A stretch of 11,771 bases of DNA from positions 1-11,771 of the forward strand of contig CAYGWJ010000050.1 in NCBI GenBank assembly GCA_964353405.1, in the 5' to 3' direction. The notes under the pieces were generated by a model. It had not been told where the DNA came from. It ran no database searches and was given only the letters and a program-made list of their open reading frames with translations. The DNA comes from JBGLNJ01 sp964353405. GTDB lineage: Bacteria; Chloroflexota; Anaerolineae; Fen-1058. This document shows, piece after piece, positions 1 to 6,220 of the stretch; within the stretch, counting starts at the first letter, position 1; each line of letters opens with the position of its first letter. The position numbers were made by a program, and so were the translations under genes.

Positions 1-241
1 TTCCAGTTGCATGTACGGGTCGCTTCGCGCGAGTGAACATAACGGCGTATTTCACAGGCTACATAATCAAGGCTTTTCATCATCGAATCCGCCACCACCA
101 CAGTGGTCATCCCGTACACTCGATAGGAAACCGCTCTAAGCTCAGCTTAAGGTCGTCGGGGCGCAAACTCGTCTTGCTGAGACTTGCCGTTTCACTGGCT
201 GTACACCCAGCCGCGCATTCCCCTGTCTGTGTACTGAAATA
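1..241. other. Stretch without a confident gene; possible 5' end of a further minus-strand gene
   Basis: This is the region downstream of the FmdE-family gene. On the minus strand an ATG at 110 opens a frame that runs off the window edge without a stop (36 codons, beginning MTTVVVADSMMKSLDY), preceded by an in-frame TAA and only a weak ribosome binding site. I do not recognise the peptide, so it is not called as a gene. A plus-strand frame at 33-305 also exists but overlaps the 3' end of the FmdE gene and looks like chance. Two small symmetric sequences lie here: TAAGCT-C-AGCTTA at 137-149, and a 5-bp hairpin GGCTG/CAGCC at 197-212 which could mark the end of the operon but has no T-tract. 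I see no tRNA. Confidence 0.3.
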
Positions 242-865
242 TCAGGTTACGCTCTGCTGGTTGAAAAGAACAACCGATGCGTTGCGTTCGGCGACGACGC
301 TGTAATAGCTTGAACCCGCGCAGCTTTTGCACAGCACGACGCCGTCTCGGATGACTTGGCGTTCGTTCATGATCTCTTCGCCACAGCTCTCACACGTCAT
401 CCGCTCGCCGGCTCGACTGATGATTTGTTCAACTGGCATGTCGAGTCGCACGGTCTGAGCCGAGAGTAACTCTCCAGCGGGCATTCGCTGGTAGCCTAAC
501 AGTTGTGCTTCCCACTTGCTGTGCGCTTCAGGCGCATATTCGCAAGCAAGTTGCCTTGATTGTGTTTGCGGAACAATTCTCACGGCCCGATGCGTGAGTG
601 TGTCCACAAACGTCGCTGCGACTTTGCCATAGTCCTCAATTCGCATCGTGCGATGTCCCACCCAACACCCAGTCGCCACGGCAATCCCGTCGGCGCCACA
701 GCCATCTGTTTCCACGATGGTCAGCAAGCGCTTATCGCTCTGAGGCAAATCAAGGCCGAGAATTTCTCCAGCCAACAGGCCCATTCGCACGCCGAGCACC
801 TGGCGCGGGCAGAGGTGATGATGTAACGCCGCACAGGCTTGCAAGAGTTCGTCGAGTGGTTTCAT
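242..865 (-). CDS. FmdE-family protein (formylmethanofuran dehydrogenase subunit E-like) with C-terminal zinc finger
   Basis: A 207-residue protein whose N-terminal 120 residues match the FmdE family: LHHHLCPRQVLGVRMG at 14-29, VETDGCGADGI at 51-61 and ATGCWVGHRT at 64-73, carrying the conserved His/Cys set (H17, C19, C56, C67). A four-cysteine zinc ribbon (C158, C161, C179, C182) closes the protein, as in full-length family members. In methanogens the namesake accompanies the tungsten/molybdenum formylmethanofuran dehydrogenase; no other subunit of that enzyme is present here, so the methanogen role does not carry over. Stand-alone bacterial copies are functionally unresolved. The ATG at 865 lies 15 nt after the Rieske stop, so it is probably the last gene of the operon. 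A role in metal or cofactor supply to the upstream molybdoenzyme is conceivable but purely positional. Confidence 0.85.
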   Translation of the reverse strand: MKPLDELLQACAALHHHLCPRQVLGVRMGLLAGEILGLDLPQSDKRLLTIVETDGCGADGIAVATGCWVGHRTMRIEDYGKVAATFVDTLTHRAVRIVPQTQSRQLACEYAPEAHSKWEAQLLGYQRMPAGELLSAQTVRLDMPVEQIISRAGERMTCESCGEEIMNERQVIRDGVVLCKSCAGSSYYSVVAERNASVVLFNQQSVT

Positions 866-880
866 GGTGATACTGCCTCG

Positions 881-1366
881 TCAAATTGCCAATCGAAAGT
901 CTTCATTCACAATGGCAGCGCGATCCACGACGACACGCCCGTCATTGGTCAAGGTCAGCCGCACACGTTCAAGCGAACGAGTCGCTGGGCCGACGAGCAC
1001 GCGGCCTTCCGCGTCGAATTGGCTGCCGTGGCAGGGACATTCGAATTGGGCTGGCACGCGGCCAGCCCCAACGTGCTTCACCGTGCAACCGAGGTGCGTG
1101 CAGGTCGCATTGATGGCAAACAGCCCGCGCGCATCGCGCCCGATGTATGCACGCGCCGCTGGCTCGAAGGTCCATGTGCCAAGCGCGTAATCGGCAGGAG
1201 GACGCAGCGTAAACAGGTGGGGCGGCTGTGTGCTCACGTCGGCGGAAAAGAAGCGTGCGGCCTGATAGAGCAATCCCCCGAACGCGGCTGTCAACGTTCC
1301 CTTTGTAACCAGCCCGAGGAAATCCCGCCGACTGACATTTGAAATTTTAGATTTGAGATTTGACAT
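881..1366 (-). CDS. Rieske [2Fe-2S] protein of a cytochrome bc-like complex
   Basis: A 161-residue protein with both Rieske cluster motifs, CTHLGC (89-94) and CPCHGSQF (110-117), supplying two Cys and two His ligands to the [2Fe-2S] centre. The two outer cysteines C94 and C112 are also present, as in true bc1/b6f Rieske proteins. An N-terminal twin-arginine signal (SRRDFLGLV, 12-20) is followed by a hydrophobic stretch that would anchor the head outside the membrane. It follows the nine-heme cytochrome by 4 nt and belongs with the cytochrome b at 2834. The only usable ATG (1366) lies in an AT-rich repeat word, so the first eleven residues (MSNLKSKISNV) are encoded by repeat DNA. No good ribosome binding site precedes it, which suggests translational coupling. 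In a bc complex it would take an electron from quinol and pass it to a c-type heme. Confidence 0.93.
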   Translation of the reverse strand: MSNLKSKISNVSRRDFLGLVTKGTLTAAFGGLLYQAARFFSADVSTQPPHLFTLRPPADYALGTWTFEPAARAYIGRDARGLFAINATCTHLGCTVKHVGAGRVPAQFECPCHGSQFDAEGRVLVGPATRSLERVRLTLTNDGRVVVDRAAIVNEDFRLAI

Positions 1367-1370
1367 TTGT
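1338..1370 (-). repeat. AT-rich repeat word, copy 2, overlapping the Rieske start
   Basis: This is the second copy of the CAAATCTCAAAT ... TTTCAAATGTCA word pair (compare 4424-4452). Here it supplies the ATG and the first ten or so codons of the Rieske gene. The base composition is clearly more AT-rich than the surrounding coding DNA. Confidence 0.7.
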
Positions 1371-2837
1371 TCAGCGTTTCACCGCATGACATTCATGACA
1401 AAAGCGCGATGCTTGTTCATCCGCTTTCTGCGGGCATTGGCTGCCCATCACCAACGGCACAGTGTACACCTGATGTGTGACTTGCATGGTCAAGATAGGC
1501 ACGGTGGACGTGACCGGCCACTGAATGTGTCCCAGCTTTTCGCCTCGATCCGTCACCAGCACTCGATCACCCACTTGAAGCGGAATGTTGTTCAAGCGAG
1601 CTTCGCGCATCGCCAGCTCTTCCGTATCGGTGATGATGGCGGTCAAGGGCGGCTCGGTCAACGTGCCGTGGCACGTCTTGCACTGATGATACGTGGCATC
1701 TTTTTTCGTGCCATAGATATGACCGTCGCCCATCGCCTCGGCAGAGGTATGGCAATCCACACAATCCAGAATCCACTCGCACGAGACGAATTGTGCGATG
1801 GGTTGATAGTAATCTCGCGGGCGGCGGTCTTGCGCAGACAATCCCGCCAGTTGTGCGGGATAGAGATCGTCGCGTTCCAAGAACGTCATTTGCTTCAGGC
1901 TATAGTTGCCACGATTGTGGCAGTGATTGCACTGGCTGTAGGGAATCTGCGTCGTCAGGCGATGCGTTGCGCCATGATTGGGCTCGTCGCGCGGCACGGT
2001 CGGGTCGAGGCCGCGATACAGGCCGTCGTCGGCGTAGAGATAATGGCACGCTGAACAACCCGTGGAGCGATAAAAGTAAGGTCTGTTGAGCGACGTGGCG
2101 ACCGGCGCTGAGAGATGGCAGGTGAGACAATCGGACGCGAATTTTAGCACGCCGGGCGACGTCTCTTTCGAGGGATCGAACTTGTCGAGCGAGCGAAGCG
2201 CGTTGGATGGAATCGTCGGGCTGTTGTCAGAGACCGCCGCGATGCTCAGCCGCGCGCGGTTATCAGGTTGCGCGCCGAAGGTGAAACGCACCTGCGCGAT
2301 CGCGCTGGCATATGTCGCCTGCAAACTGTGATTGACGCGCTCGATGTGATTGCGCGTCGGGTCGCTGAAGCCGGCGTGGCACTGCGGCTGGCCGCACGCT
2401 TGTTGCGCCACACTCAAATCGCCGGGATTGCGCCCACCATACATGCCCGCGTGAGCGCGGTTCGCATCGAGCGCGAGCGGGTCGCCGCCGTGACACATCA
2501 CGCAGCCCATGGCTTCCGCCGGATGCGATGGACTGATGTCTTCGATGCCCGTATGACAGGTGAGGCACAATTCCGGTTTGTTGGTCTGTTGCGGGATGAG
2601 GGTGATAATGCGTGGCTGCGCCGAGAGCACCTCGGCGCGTTGGGCTTTAAGCGAAGCGCGCGTGCCGGAATCGAGCTCATTAGCAATTTGAGTGGTGAGC
2701 TGCGCTGCTTGCAGACGATAGGCACGCGCCTGCCAGTTTTGCCACGGCTGATGGCTCTCTCGCCACCATGCCGCGACAATGGAAACGAGAAAAGCAAGGC
2801 TCGCCAGGGCCATCCACAGCGAATGGCGCGAACTCAA
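1371..2837 (-). CDS. Membrane-anchored nine-heme cytochrome c
   Basis: A 488-residue protein if translation starts at the TTG at 2837, which overlaps the cytochrome b stop as TTGA and has GGGGAGG six nt upstream; the ATG at 2813 is the alternative. An N-terminal hydrophobic segment (about 7-25) is a signal anchor, then a charged, helix-prone stretch (30-75) leads to the heme region. Visible heme sites in order are CLTCH (91-95), CVMCH (112-116), the expanded CGQPQCH (148-154, CX4CH), CLTCH, CSACH, CNHCH, CVDCH, CKTCH and CHECH near the C-terminus: eight CX2CH plus one CX4CH. The C-terminal segment before the last heme is beta-rich and unrecognised. Lying between cytochrome b and Rieske, it probably replaces cytochrome c1/f as the electron acceptor of the bc-like complex, a layout known for non-canonical bc complexes of anaerobes. 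The true heme number is not provable from motifs alone. Confidence 0.9.
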   Translation of the reverse strand: MSSRHSLWMALASLAFLVSIVAAWWRESHQPWQNWQARAYRLQAAQLTTQIANELDSGTRASLKAQRAEVLSAQPRIITLIPQQTNKPELCLTCHTGIEDISPSHPAEAMGCVMCHGGDPLALDANRAHAGMYGGRNPGDLSVAQQACGQPQCHAGFSDPTRNHIERVNHSLQATYASAIAQVRFTFGAQPDNRARLSIAAVSDNSPTIPSNALRSLDKFDPSKETSPGVLKFASDCLTCHLSAPVATSLNRPYFYRSTGCSACHYLYADDGLYRGLDPTVPRDEPNHGATHRLTTQIPYSQCNHCHNRGNYSLKQMTFLERDDLYPAQLAGLSAQDRRPRDYYQPIAQFVSCEWILDCVDCHTSAEAMGDGHIYGTKKDATYHQCKTCHGTLTEPPLTAIITDTEELAMREARLNNIPLQVGDRVLVTDRGEKLGHIQWPVTSTVPILTMQVTHQVYTVPLVMGSQCPQKADEQASRFCHECHAVKR

Positions 2838-3925
2838 CGCAGCCCTCCCCGCACCGTCAGCCCGACGATGATAGCCGCCAGCACGGCAAACGCAATGTGA
2901 ATCGGACGCAATTCCTGAGCAAAGTAAATACCGGTTCCTTCGGGTCTCTTTTCGACGAACGGCAAAATCGCCAGCAGAGCCAACACGCCGATGGGCACGA
3001 GCACGCCCGCGACGAATGGAGAAAGCAGCCTCAGCAATTCCTGCACCCAGAGGAAAAACCACGGCGCTTGAATGTGGACATCCGACGGAGCGAAATCGGC
3101 AGGCTTGCCCAGCGGCGCATTGAAAAACACGGAAACGAAAACCAACACGGCCATCGCAATAATCGCGAATAAGGCTTCCTTGCGCACCAGCTCGGCACGC
3201 GGCATTTTCTCTCTCCCTGCTTGCAAGCCCCCCCTACCTGCTCCCCCCGCTTGCGGGGGGAGTGCGAGGGGGGTAGCAATGCCGCCATCGCGCCTCACTC
3301 GAAAGAAATGATAGCCGATGAGGATGGCCGCCGGCAGTGCAATGCCCAACACATGCCAGCCGTACAACCGGATGAGCGCGGCGGATGTGCAGGCCGCTCC
3401 ACCGATCGCGACGTTGTATAGCGCATTGCCTAAAAATGGAATGGATCGAATCAGCCCGCCGCCGGTGGTCACAGCCCAGGCGGATTGATCATCACACTTT
3501 AATCCGTGCCCCGTAAAGTCGAGCGCCACGGTCAGCGCCAGCAGCGCCACGCCGATTATCCAATTGAGCTGCCGGTGAGGCTTGTAGGCCCCGGTCAAGA
3601 TCACGCGCGCCATATGCAACGCGACGACAATGACCATCGCCTGACCGGCCCAGTGATGCAGGTTGCGGATGAACCAGCCATACGGCACCACGTAGGTGAT
3701 GAGCCGGATCGAAGCCCCCGCGCCCTCGGCGGTGGGATTGTAGTAAAACATCTCCATCACCCCGGTCACAGCCAGCACGAGAAAGAGCAGCGCGGACAGC
3801 CCGCCCAGTCCCCATGTGTAAGTAAAGCGCATCTGTGCGTTGGGGATAAACGGCGGATGGAGGTGCTCAAAGAAACTGGGGCGGCGTGCATGAGATTGAG
3901 ATGGCGGAACGGGTTCGGTATTCAT
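2834..3925 (-). CDS. Cytochrome b of a bc-like complex (b6-type N-terminus fused to subunit IV-like C-terminus)
   Basis: A 363-residue membrane protein with about seven transmembrane helices. Heme-b ligands are H90 and H104 in the second helix and a histidine pair 15 residues apart in the fourth (WHVLGIALPAAILIGYHFF). The 15-residue spacing is that of cytochrome b6 rather than mitochondrial b. The C-terminal part resembles subunit IV, but the Qo-site motif PEWY is replaced by APWF (in HIQAPWFFLWVQELL), as I recall in non-canonical bc complexes of anaerobic bacteria. The linker between halves (about residues 218-233) is Gly/Ala/Pro-rich and encoded by a palindromic GC repeat. The start is the first ATG; an in-frame TTG at 3982 would add 19 unconvincing residues lying over a hairpin. 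It would oxidise or reduce quinone and partner with the Rieske and nine-heme proteins just downstream. Confidence 0.9.
   Translation of the reverse strand: MNTEPVPPSQSHARRPSFFEHLHPPFIPNAQMRFTYTWGLGGLSALLFLVLAVTGVMEMFYYNPTAEGAGASIRLITYVVPYGWFIRNLHHWAGQAMVIVVALHMARVILTGAYKPHRQLNWIIGVALLALTVALDFTGHGLKCDDQSAWAVTTGGGLIRSIPFLGNALYNVAIGGAACTSAALIRLYGWHVLGIALPAAILIGYHFFRVRRDGGIATPLALPPQAGGAGRGGLQAGREKMPRAELVRKEALFAIIAMAVLVFVSVFFNAPLGKPADFAPSDVHIQAPWFFLWVQELLRLLSPFVAGVLVPIGVLALLAILPFVEKRPEGTGIYFAQELRPIHIAFAVLAAIIVGLTVRGGLR
3229..3273. repeat. Nested GC palindrome inside the cytochrome b coding sequence
   Basis: The outer arms CCCCCCT (3229-3235) and AGGGGGG (3267-3273) enclose an inner perfect 9-bp stem CTCCCCCCG/CGGGGGGAG (3241-3249 with 3254-3262) around the loop CTTG. 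The structure has the look of a dispersed palindromic intergenic element, yet it lies in frame within the linker between the b6-like and subunit IV-like halves of cytochrome b, where it adds a flexible Gly/Ala/Pro-rich stretch. Confidence 0.75.
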
Positions 3926-3939
3926 CAAGTCTAAATGAT

Positions 3940-3974
3940 ACCACCGCCGAAGGATGAAAGCCAACGGCGGTGGT
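3940..3974 (-). promoter_or_regulatory. Hairpin in the leader of the bc-like genes
   Basis: A perfect 10-bp inverted repeat ACCACCGCCG/CGGCGGTGGT (3940-3949 with 3965-3974) with a 15-nt loop lies between the cytochrome c stop (3997) and the cytochrome b start (3925). No T-tract follows on the minus strand, so it is not a standard intrinsic terminator. It may be a processing, stability or attenuation element separating the Mo-enzyme genes from the bc-like genes. Confidence 0.45.
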
Positions 3975-3996
3975 GTGATCAATCGAGTGATGGCAC

Positions 3997-4413
3997 TCAG
4001 TCTTTGAGTGTTTGCAGCCAGGTGTATACTGCCGCGAGATCGGCGTCACTCAACTTGTCGGTCTTGTAAGCCGGCATTGACCCTTGGCCCGCGCGCACAA
4101 CCTTGGCAATTGCTTCGGCGGAGAGACTTGTCTTGGACAGCTTGGGGCCGATGCGTCCCGCCCCCTGATCGCCATGACACAGGTTGCAGTTTTGCTCAAC
4201 CCACACCTTTGCGCCGCGCTCGGTCGAGGTGTTCGACTGCGCGACCGGCTTGGCTTCCGTCGCAGGTTTGGAGGTGGCTGTCGGCACAACCACCGGCGTA
4301 GCCAGCGGCACATCGGGCGCGCCCGGTACTGCCGTTCCCACCAGAATCCGCTCCGTGCACGCGGTCAATGCCAGTGCAAAAATCAAAAACGTCAAGAACC
4401 AAATTGGCTTCAC
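3997..4413 (-). CDS. Lipoprotein cytochrome c, class I monoheme
   Basis: A 138-residue protein. I choose the GTG start at 4413 because AGAGGAA lies six to seven nt upstream and it yields a classic lipoprotein signal: a lysine at 2, a hydrophobic core, and the lipobox LTAC ending at C19. Upstream ATGs would prefix an implausible charged leader encoded by repeat DNA. After a Pro/Thr/Ala-rich tether (about 27-62) comes a small cytochrome c fold with CNLCH (76-80) and the likely axial methionine M113 in GSMPAY, ending YTWLQTLKD. It would be tethered to the outer face of the membrane and shuttle electrons between the bc-like complex encoded downstream and another partner, possibly the Mo enzyme or a terminal oxidase/reductase not in this window. 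Confidence 0.88.
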   Translation of the reverse strand: MKPIWFLTFLIFALALTACTERILVGTAVPGAPDVPLATPVVVPTATSKPATEAKPVAQSNTSTERGAKVWVEQNCNLCHGDQGAGRIGPKLSKTSLSAEAIAKVVRAGQGSMPAYKTDKLSDADLAAVYTWLQTLKD

Positions 4414-4423
4414 AGTCAATTCC

Positions 4424-4452
4424 TCTTTTGACATTTGAAATTTGAGATTTGT
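4424..4452 (-). repeat. AT-rich intergenic repeat word, copy 1
   Basis: On the minus strand the words CAAATCTCAAAT and TTTCAAATGTCA follow one another between the b-type cytochrome stop and the cytochrome c start. The same two words occur in the same orientation and order at 1338-1370, there separated by a few extra bases. Confidence 0.7.
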
Positions 4453-5246
4453 TATTTTTCCCCGCCCTGCATAATGCGCTTTTCTTCTTCGATGTGTTTC
4501 TGCATCCGCTCCTCCCACTCATGCTCGTGCTCTTGGTAGCGCTGGAACCAGTTGTAGTGATGCAGATAAGCATAGAGCGCATTGACCTTGCCGCTGAACA
4601 TCGAAAAGAACGCGGGCCGCTCTTCGGGCATCACCGCGCCCATGTACAAGTGGACGATCAGCGCGGCAATGACGCCACCCCATGAGATGTAATGCAGGAC
4701 ATTGGCCCACTGGACGATCCAGCGCGCGGGCATATAGATCGGGAAGGTCATGATGAGGCCGCTGACCATAATGCCCAGCGTGCCCGCTGAGATCGCAATC
4801 GCATACGCCTTTTGACCGGCGTTATAGGCATCTTGTGGCGGCATCCAGACCTTTTTGCCCATGATCCGCAGCGGCATCATCTTGAGCCACTCGATGTCAT
4901 TCTGGGTGAGCCAGAGCGATTCCTGGCCGAACGGCCCAAAGTATTTCTTGAAACCCAGCACGACATTGAACGTCAGCACGAACACCCAGATCAGGCCGAC
5001 GGCTTTGTGGAACGCGCGCAGGTTCGCCAGCCCGCCAAAGGCATCGCGGATCAAAATGTTCCAGTTCAACGGGATGAAGCGATAGAACGCGCTGTACAAA
5101 ATCCCCAGCCCTGTACTCAGCAAAAATATCCAGGCCGCCACATTGAACCAGTGCACCAGGATATTGGCCACGTCGTGCTTTTTGATTTCTGTATTCAGCA
5201 GAGTCTTGCGTTCTTCAAGCGACAAGATTCTTGGAGTTGCAGCCAT
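4452..5246 (-). CDS. Di-heme cytochrome b membrane subunit (formate dehydrogenase gamma / FdnI-like) of the Mo oxidoreductase
   Basis: A 264-residue protein with four predicted membrane helices. Candidate heme-b ligands are H32 (VHWFN), H80 (FHKAVG), H185 (VLHYISWG) and H199 (IVHLYMG), and the family signature YNAGQK is at 141-146. It matches the gamma subunits of formate dehydrogenase/thiosulfate reductase-type complexes, which carry electrons between the periplasmic iron-sulfur subunit and quinone across two b hemes. The start at 5246 follows GGAGG by five nt; the adjacent ATG at 5249 is equally in frame. The C-terminus (about 235-264) is unusually charged, rich in Glu, His and Lys, and probably lies in the cytoplasm. 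It directly follows the ferredoxin subunit after a 71-nt repeat-rich gap. Confidence 0.88.
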   Translation of the reverse strand: MAATPRILSLEERKTLLNTEIKKHDVANILVHWFNVAAWIFLLSTGLGILYSAFYRFIPLNWNILIRDAFGGLANLRAFHKAVGLIWVFVLTFNVVLGFKKYFGPFGQESLWLTQNDIEWLKMMPLRIMGKKVWMPPQDAYNAGQKAYAIAISAGTLGIMVSGLIMTFPIYMPARWIVQWANVLHYISWGGVIAALIVHLYMGAVMPEERPAFFSMFSGKVNALYAYLHHYNWFQRYQEHEHEWEERMQKHIEEEKRIMQGGEK

Positions 5247-5253
5247 CATTTCC

Positions 5254-5317
5254 TCCTCACGCAAAACGTGATGCGTGAAACGTGAACACACTCCCGGTCA
5301 CGTTTTACGTTTCACGC
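5254..5317. repeat. CGTGAAACGT-type word repeat between subunit genes
   Basis: Repeated words (GCGTGAAACGTGA, TCACGTTTTACGTTTCACG) form an imperfect inverted repeat filling most of the 71-nt gap between the iron-sulfur and cytochrome b subunit genes. The same words recur at 6785-6812. The ribosome binding site of the cytochrome b gene lies just beside it at 5251-5258. Confidence 0.65.
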
Positions 5318-6049
5318 CTAATACTCATCCAGTTCTTTTTCGCCCCTCAATAACTGATTGGCATACGCCACCGCCTGGCCGATGAACGTCGCGCCGATCA
5401 AGCCGATGACCGCAGGTCGGGCGATGTTCTTCCATACTGTCGCGGCAGATTCGAGTTGCGGCGCGTGCGGCAGCGGCAGCAATCCGGCCGGCACGTCCTT
5501 CAACCCGATATAGTAAATCTGCGGGTCGGTGTCCACCTCGGGTGAAATCATGCGCGTGATGTTGCCCCTGTTGTCATGGATCATCCGCGAGACATTGCTT
5601 TCAGGATCGTCCACATCGCCGAACATGCGCGCGCCGCCGACGCACGTGTCCACGCACGCGGGATGCATGCCCTGCTCCAGCCGGGTGAAGCACATGTTGC
5701 ACTTGTCGGTCACGCCTTTTTCGGGATTGTAATAGCGCGCGTCGTACGGACACGCCTTGATGCACAACCCGCAACCCAGGCACGCATCCTGATCAATCAC
5801 CACGATGCCATCGGGCCGTTGATAGGTCGAGCCGTTGGGGCAGACCTCGATGCACGGCGGCTTGGCGCAGTGATGGCAGTTGCCCGTGACGAAATCGAAC
5901 TCGAGTTCGGGGAACGTCCCGCGCAAACCGGTGTCCTTGACCCAGATGCGCGAATGGCCGATGGGCACCTGCCATTCCGACTTGCAAGATACCATGCAGG
6001 CTTTGCAGCCAATACAGCGTCGAACGTCAATTACGAAAGCATACCTCAT
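5318..6049 (-). CDS. Four-[4Fe-4S] ferredoxin subunit (PsrB/PhsB/DmsB-like) with C-terminal membrane anchor
   Basis: A 243-residue electron-transfer subunit with the sixteen-cysteine pattern of the DmsB/PsrB family. The groups are C12-I-G-C15-x2-C18-x3-C22, then CHHCAKPPCIEVCP, CLGCGLCIKACP, and CNMCFTRLEQGMHPACVDTC. They imply four cubane clusters wiring the molybdopterin subunit to the membrane b hemes. Unlike short PsrB proteins it ends in a hydrophobic helix (AVIGLIGATFIGQAVAYA) that would anchor it, as in FdnH-type subunits, consistent with the FdnI-like partner downstream. It carries no signal peptide and would be exported with the Tat-bearing catalytic subunit. The start at 6049 has GAGGTGA just upstream. 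Confidence 0.93.
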   Translation of the reverse strand: MRYAFVIDVRRCIGCKACMVSCKSEWQVPIGHSRIWVKDTGLRGTFPELEFDFVTGNCHHCAKPPCIEVCPNGSTYQRPDGIVVIDQDACLGCGLCIKACPYDARYYNPEKGVTDKCNMCFTRLEQGMHPACVDTCVGGARMFGDVDDPESNVSRMIHDNRGNITRMISPEVDTDPQIYYIGLKDVPAGLLPLPHAPQLESAATVWKNIARPAVIGLIGATFIGQAVAYANQLLRGEKELDEY

Positions 6050-6063
6050 CTGTCACCTCGTTA

Positions 6064-6098
6064 GTGATCAGTGATTGGTGATCAGTGATCAGTAACTT
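6064..6098. repeat. Tandem heptad repeat GTGATCA
   Basis: Units of seven bases run without gaps: GTGATCA, GTGATTG, GTGATCA, GTGATCA, then the degenerate GTAACTT. Each perfect unit contains the palindrome TGATCA. Confidence 0.85.
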
Positions 6099-6106
6099 GT
6101 CTATGT

Positions 6107-6180
6107 GTCACCCTGAGCGAAGCGAAGGGTCTCAGTCTTGTGTGGCAGAGATTCTTTGCCGCTTCGCGGCTCAGAATGAC
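6107..6180. repeat. Two-arm palindromic REP-like element
   Basis: The ends GTCACCCTGAG (6107-6117) and CTCAGAATGAC (6170-6180) are imperfect inverted repeats, 9 of 11. Inside each arm is its own hairpin (CCCT..AGGG; ATTCT..AGAAT around CCGCTTCGCGG). I recall this kind of sequence as a dispersed intergenic element in several bacterial phyla; a genome-wide copy count would settle it. Confidence 0.6.
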
Positions 6181-6220
6181 GAAATGTACGTTCCCAGTTC
6201 GCTTCAGAGGGCTTTTTCTT

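Larger units (their letters stand above)
6050..6220. other. 171-nt intergenic gap made mostly of repeats
   Basis: The gap between the unknown protein and the ferredoxin subunit contains the heptad array and the two-arm palindrome annotated separately. I see no convincing promoter, RNA gene or terminator other than these repeats. Confidence 0.5.

Noticed and set aside
1..241. tRNA (including tRNA-Sec) in the left gap
   Set aside because: No acceptor stem, T-arm or anticodon arm could be assembled on either strand.
33..305. Plus-strand 90-codon gene at the left edge
   Set aside because: It overlaps the 3' end of the FmdE gene, has no ribosome binding site and an unconvincing composition.
1353..2054. 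Plus-strand open frame of 233 codons opposite the nine-heme cytochrome
   Set aside because: It is antisense to a gene with nine visible heme motifs; its own translation shows no recognisable features.
6064..6098. CRISPR-like repeat
   Set aside because: The seven-base units run in tandem with no spacers.
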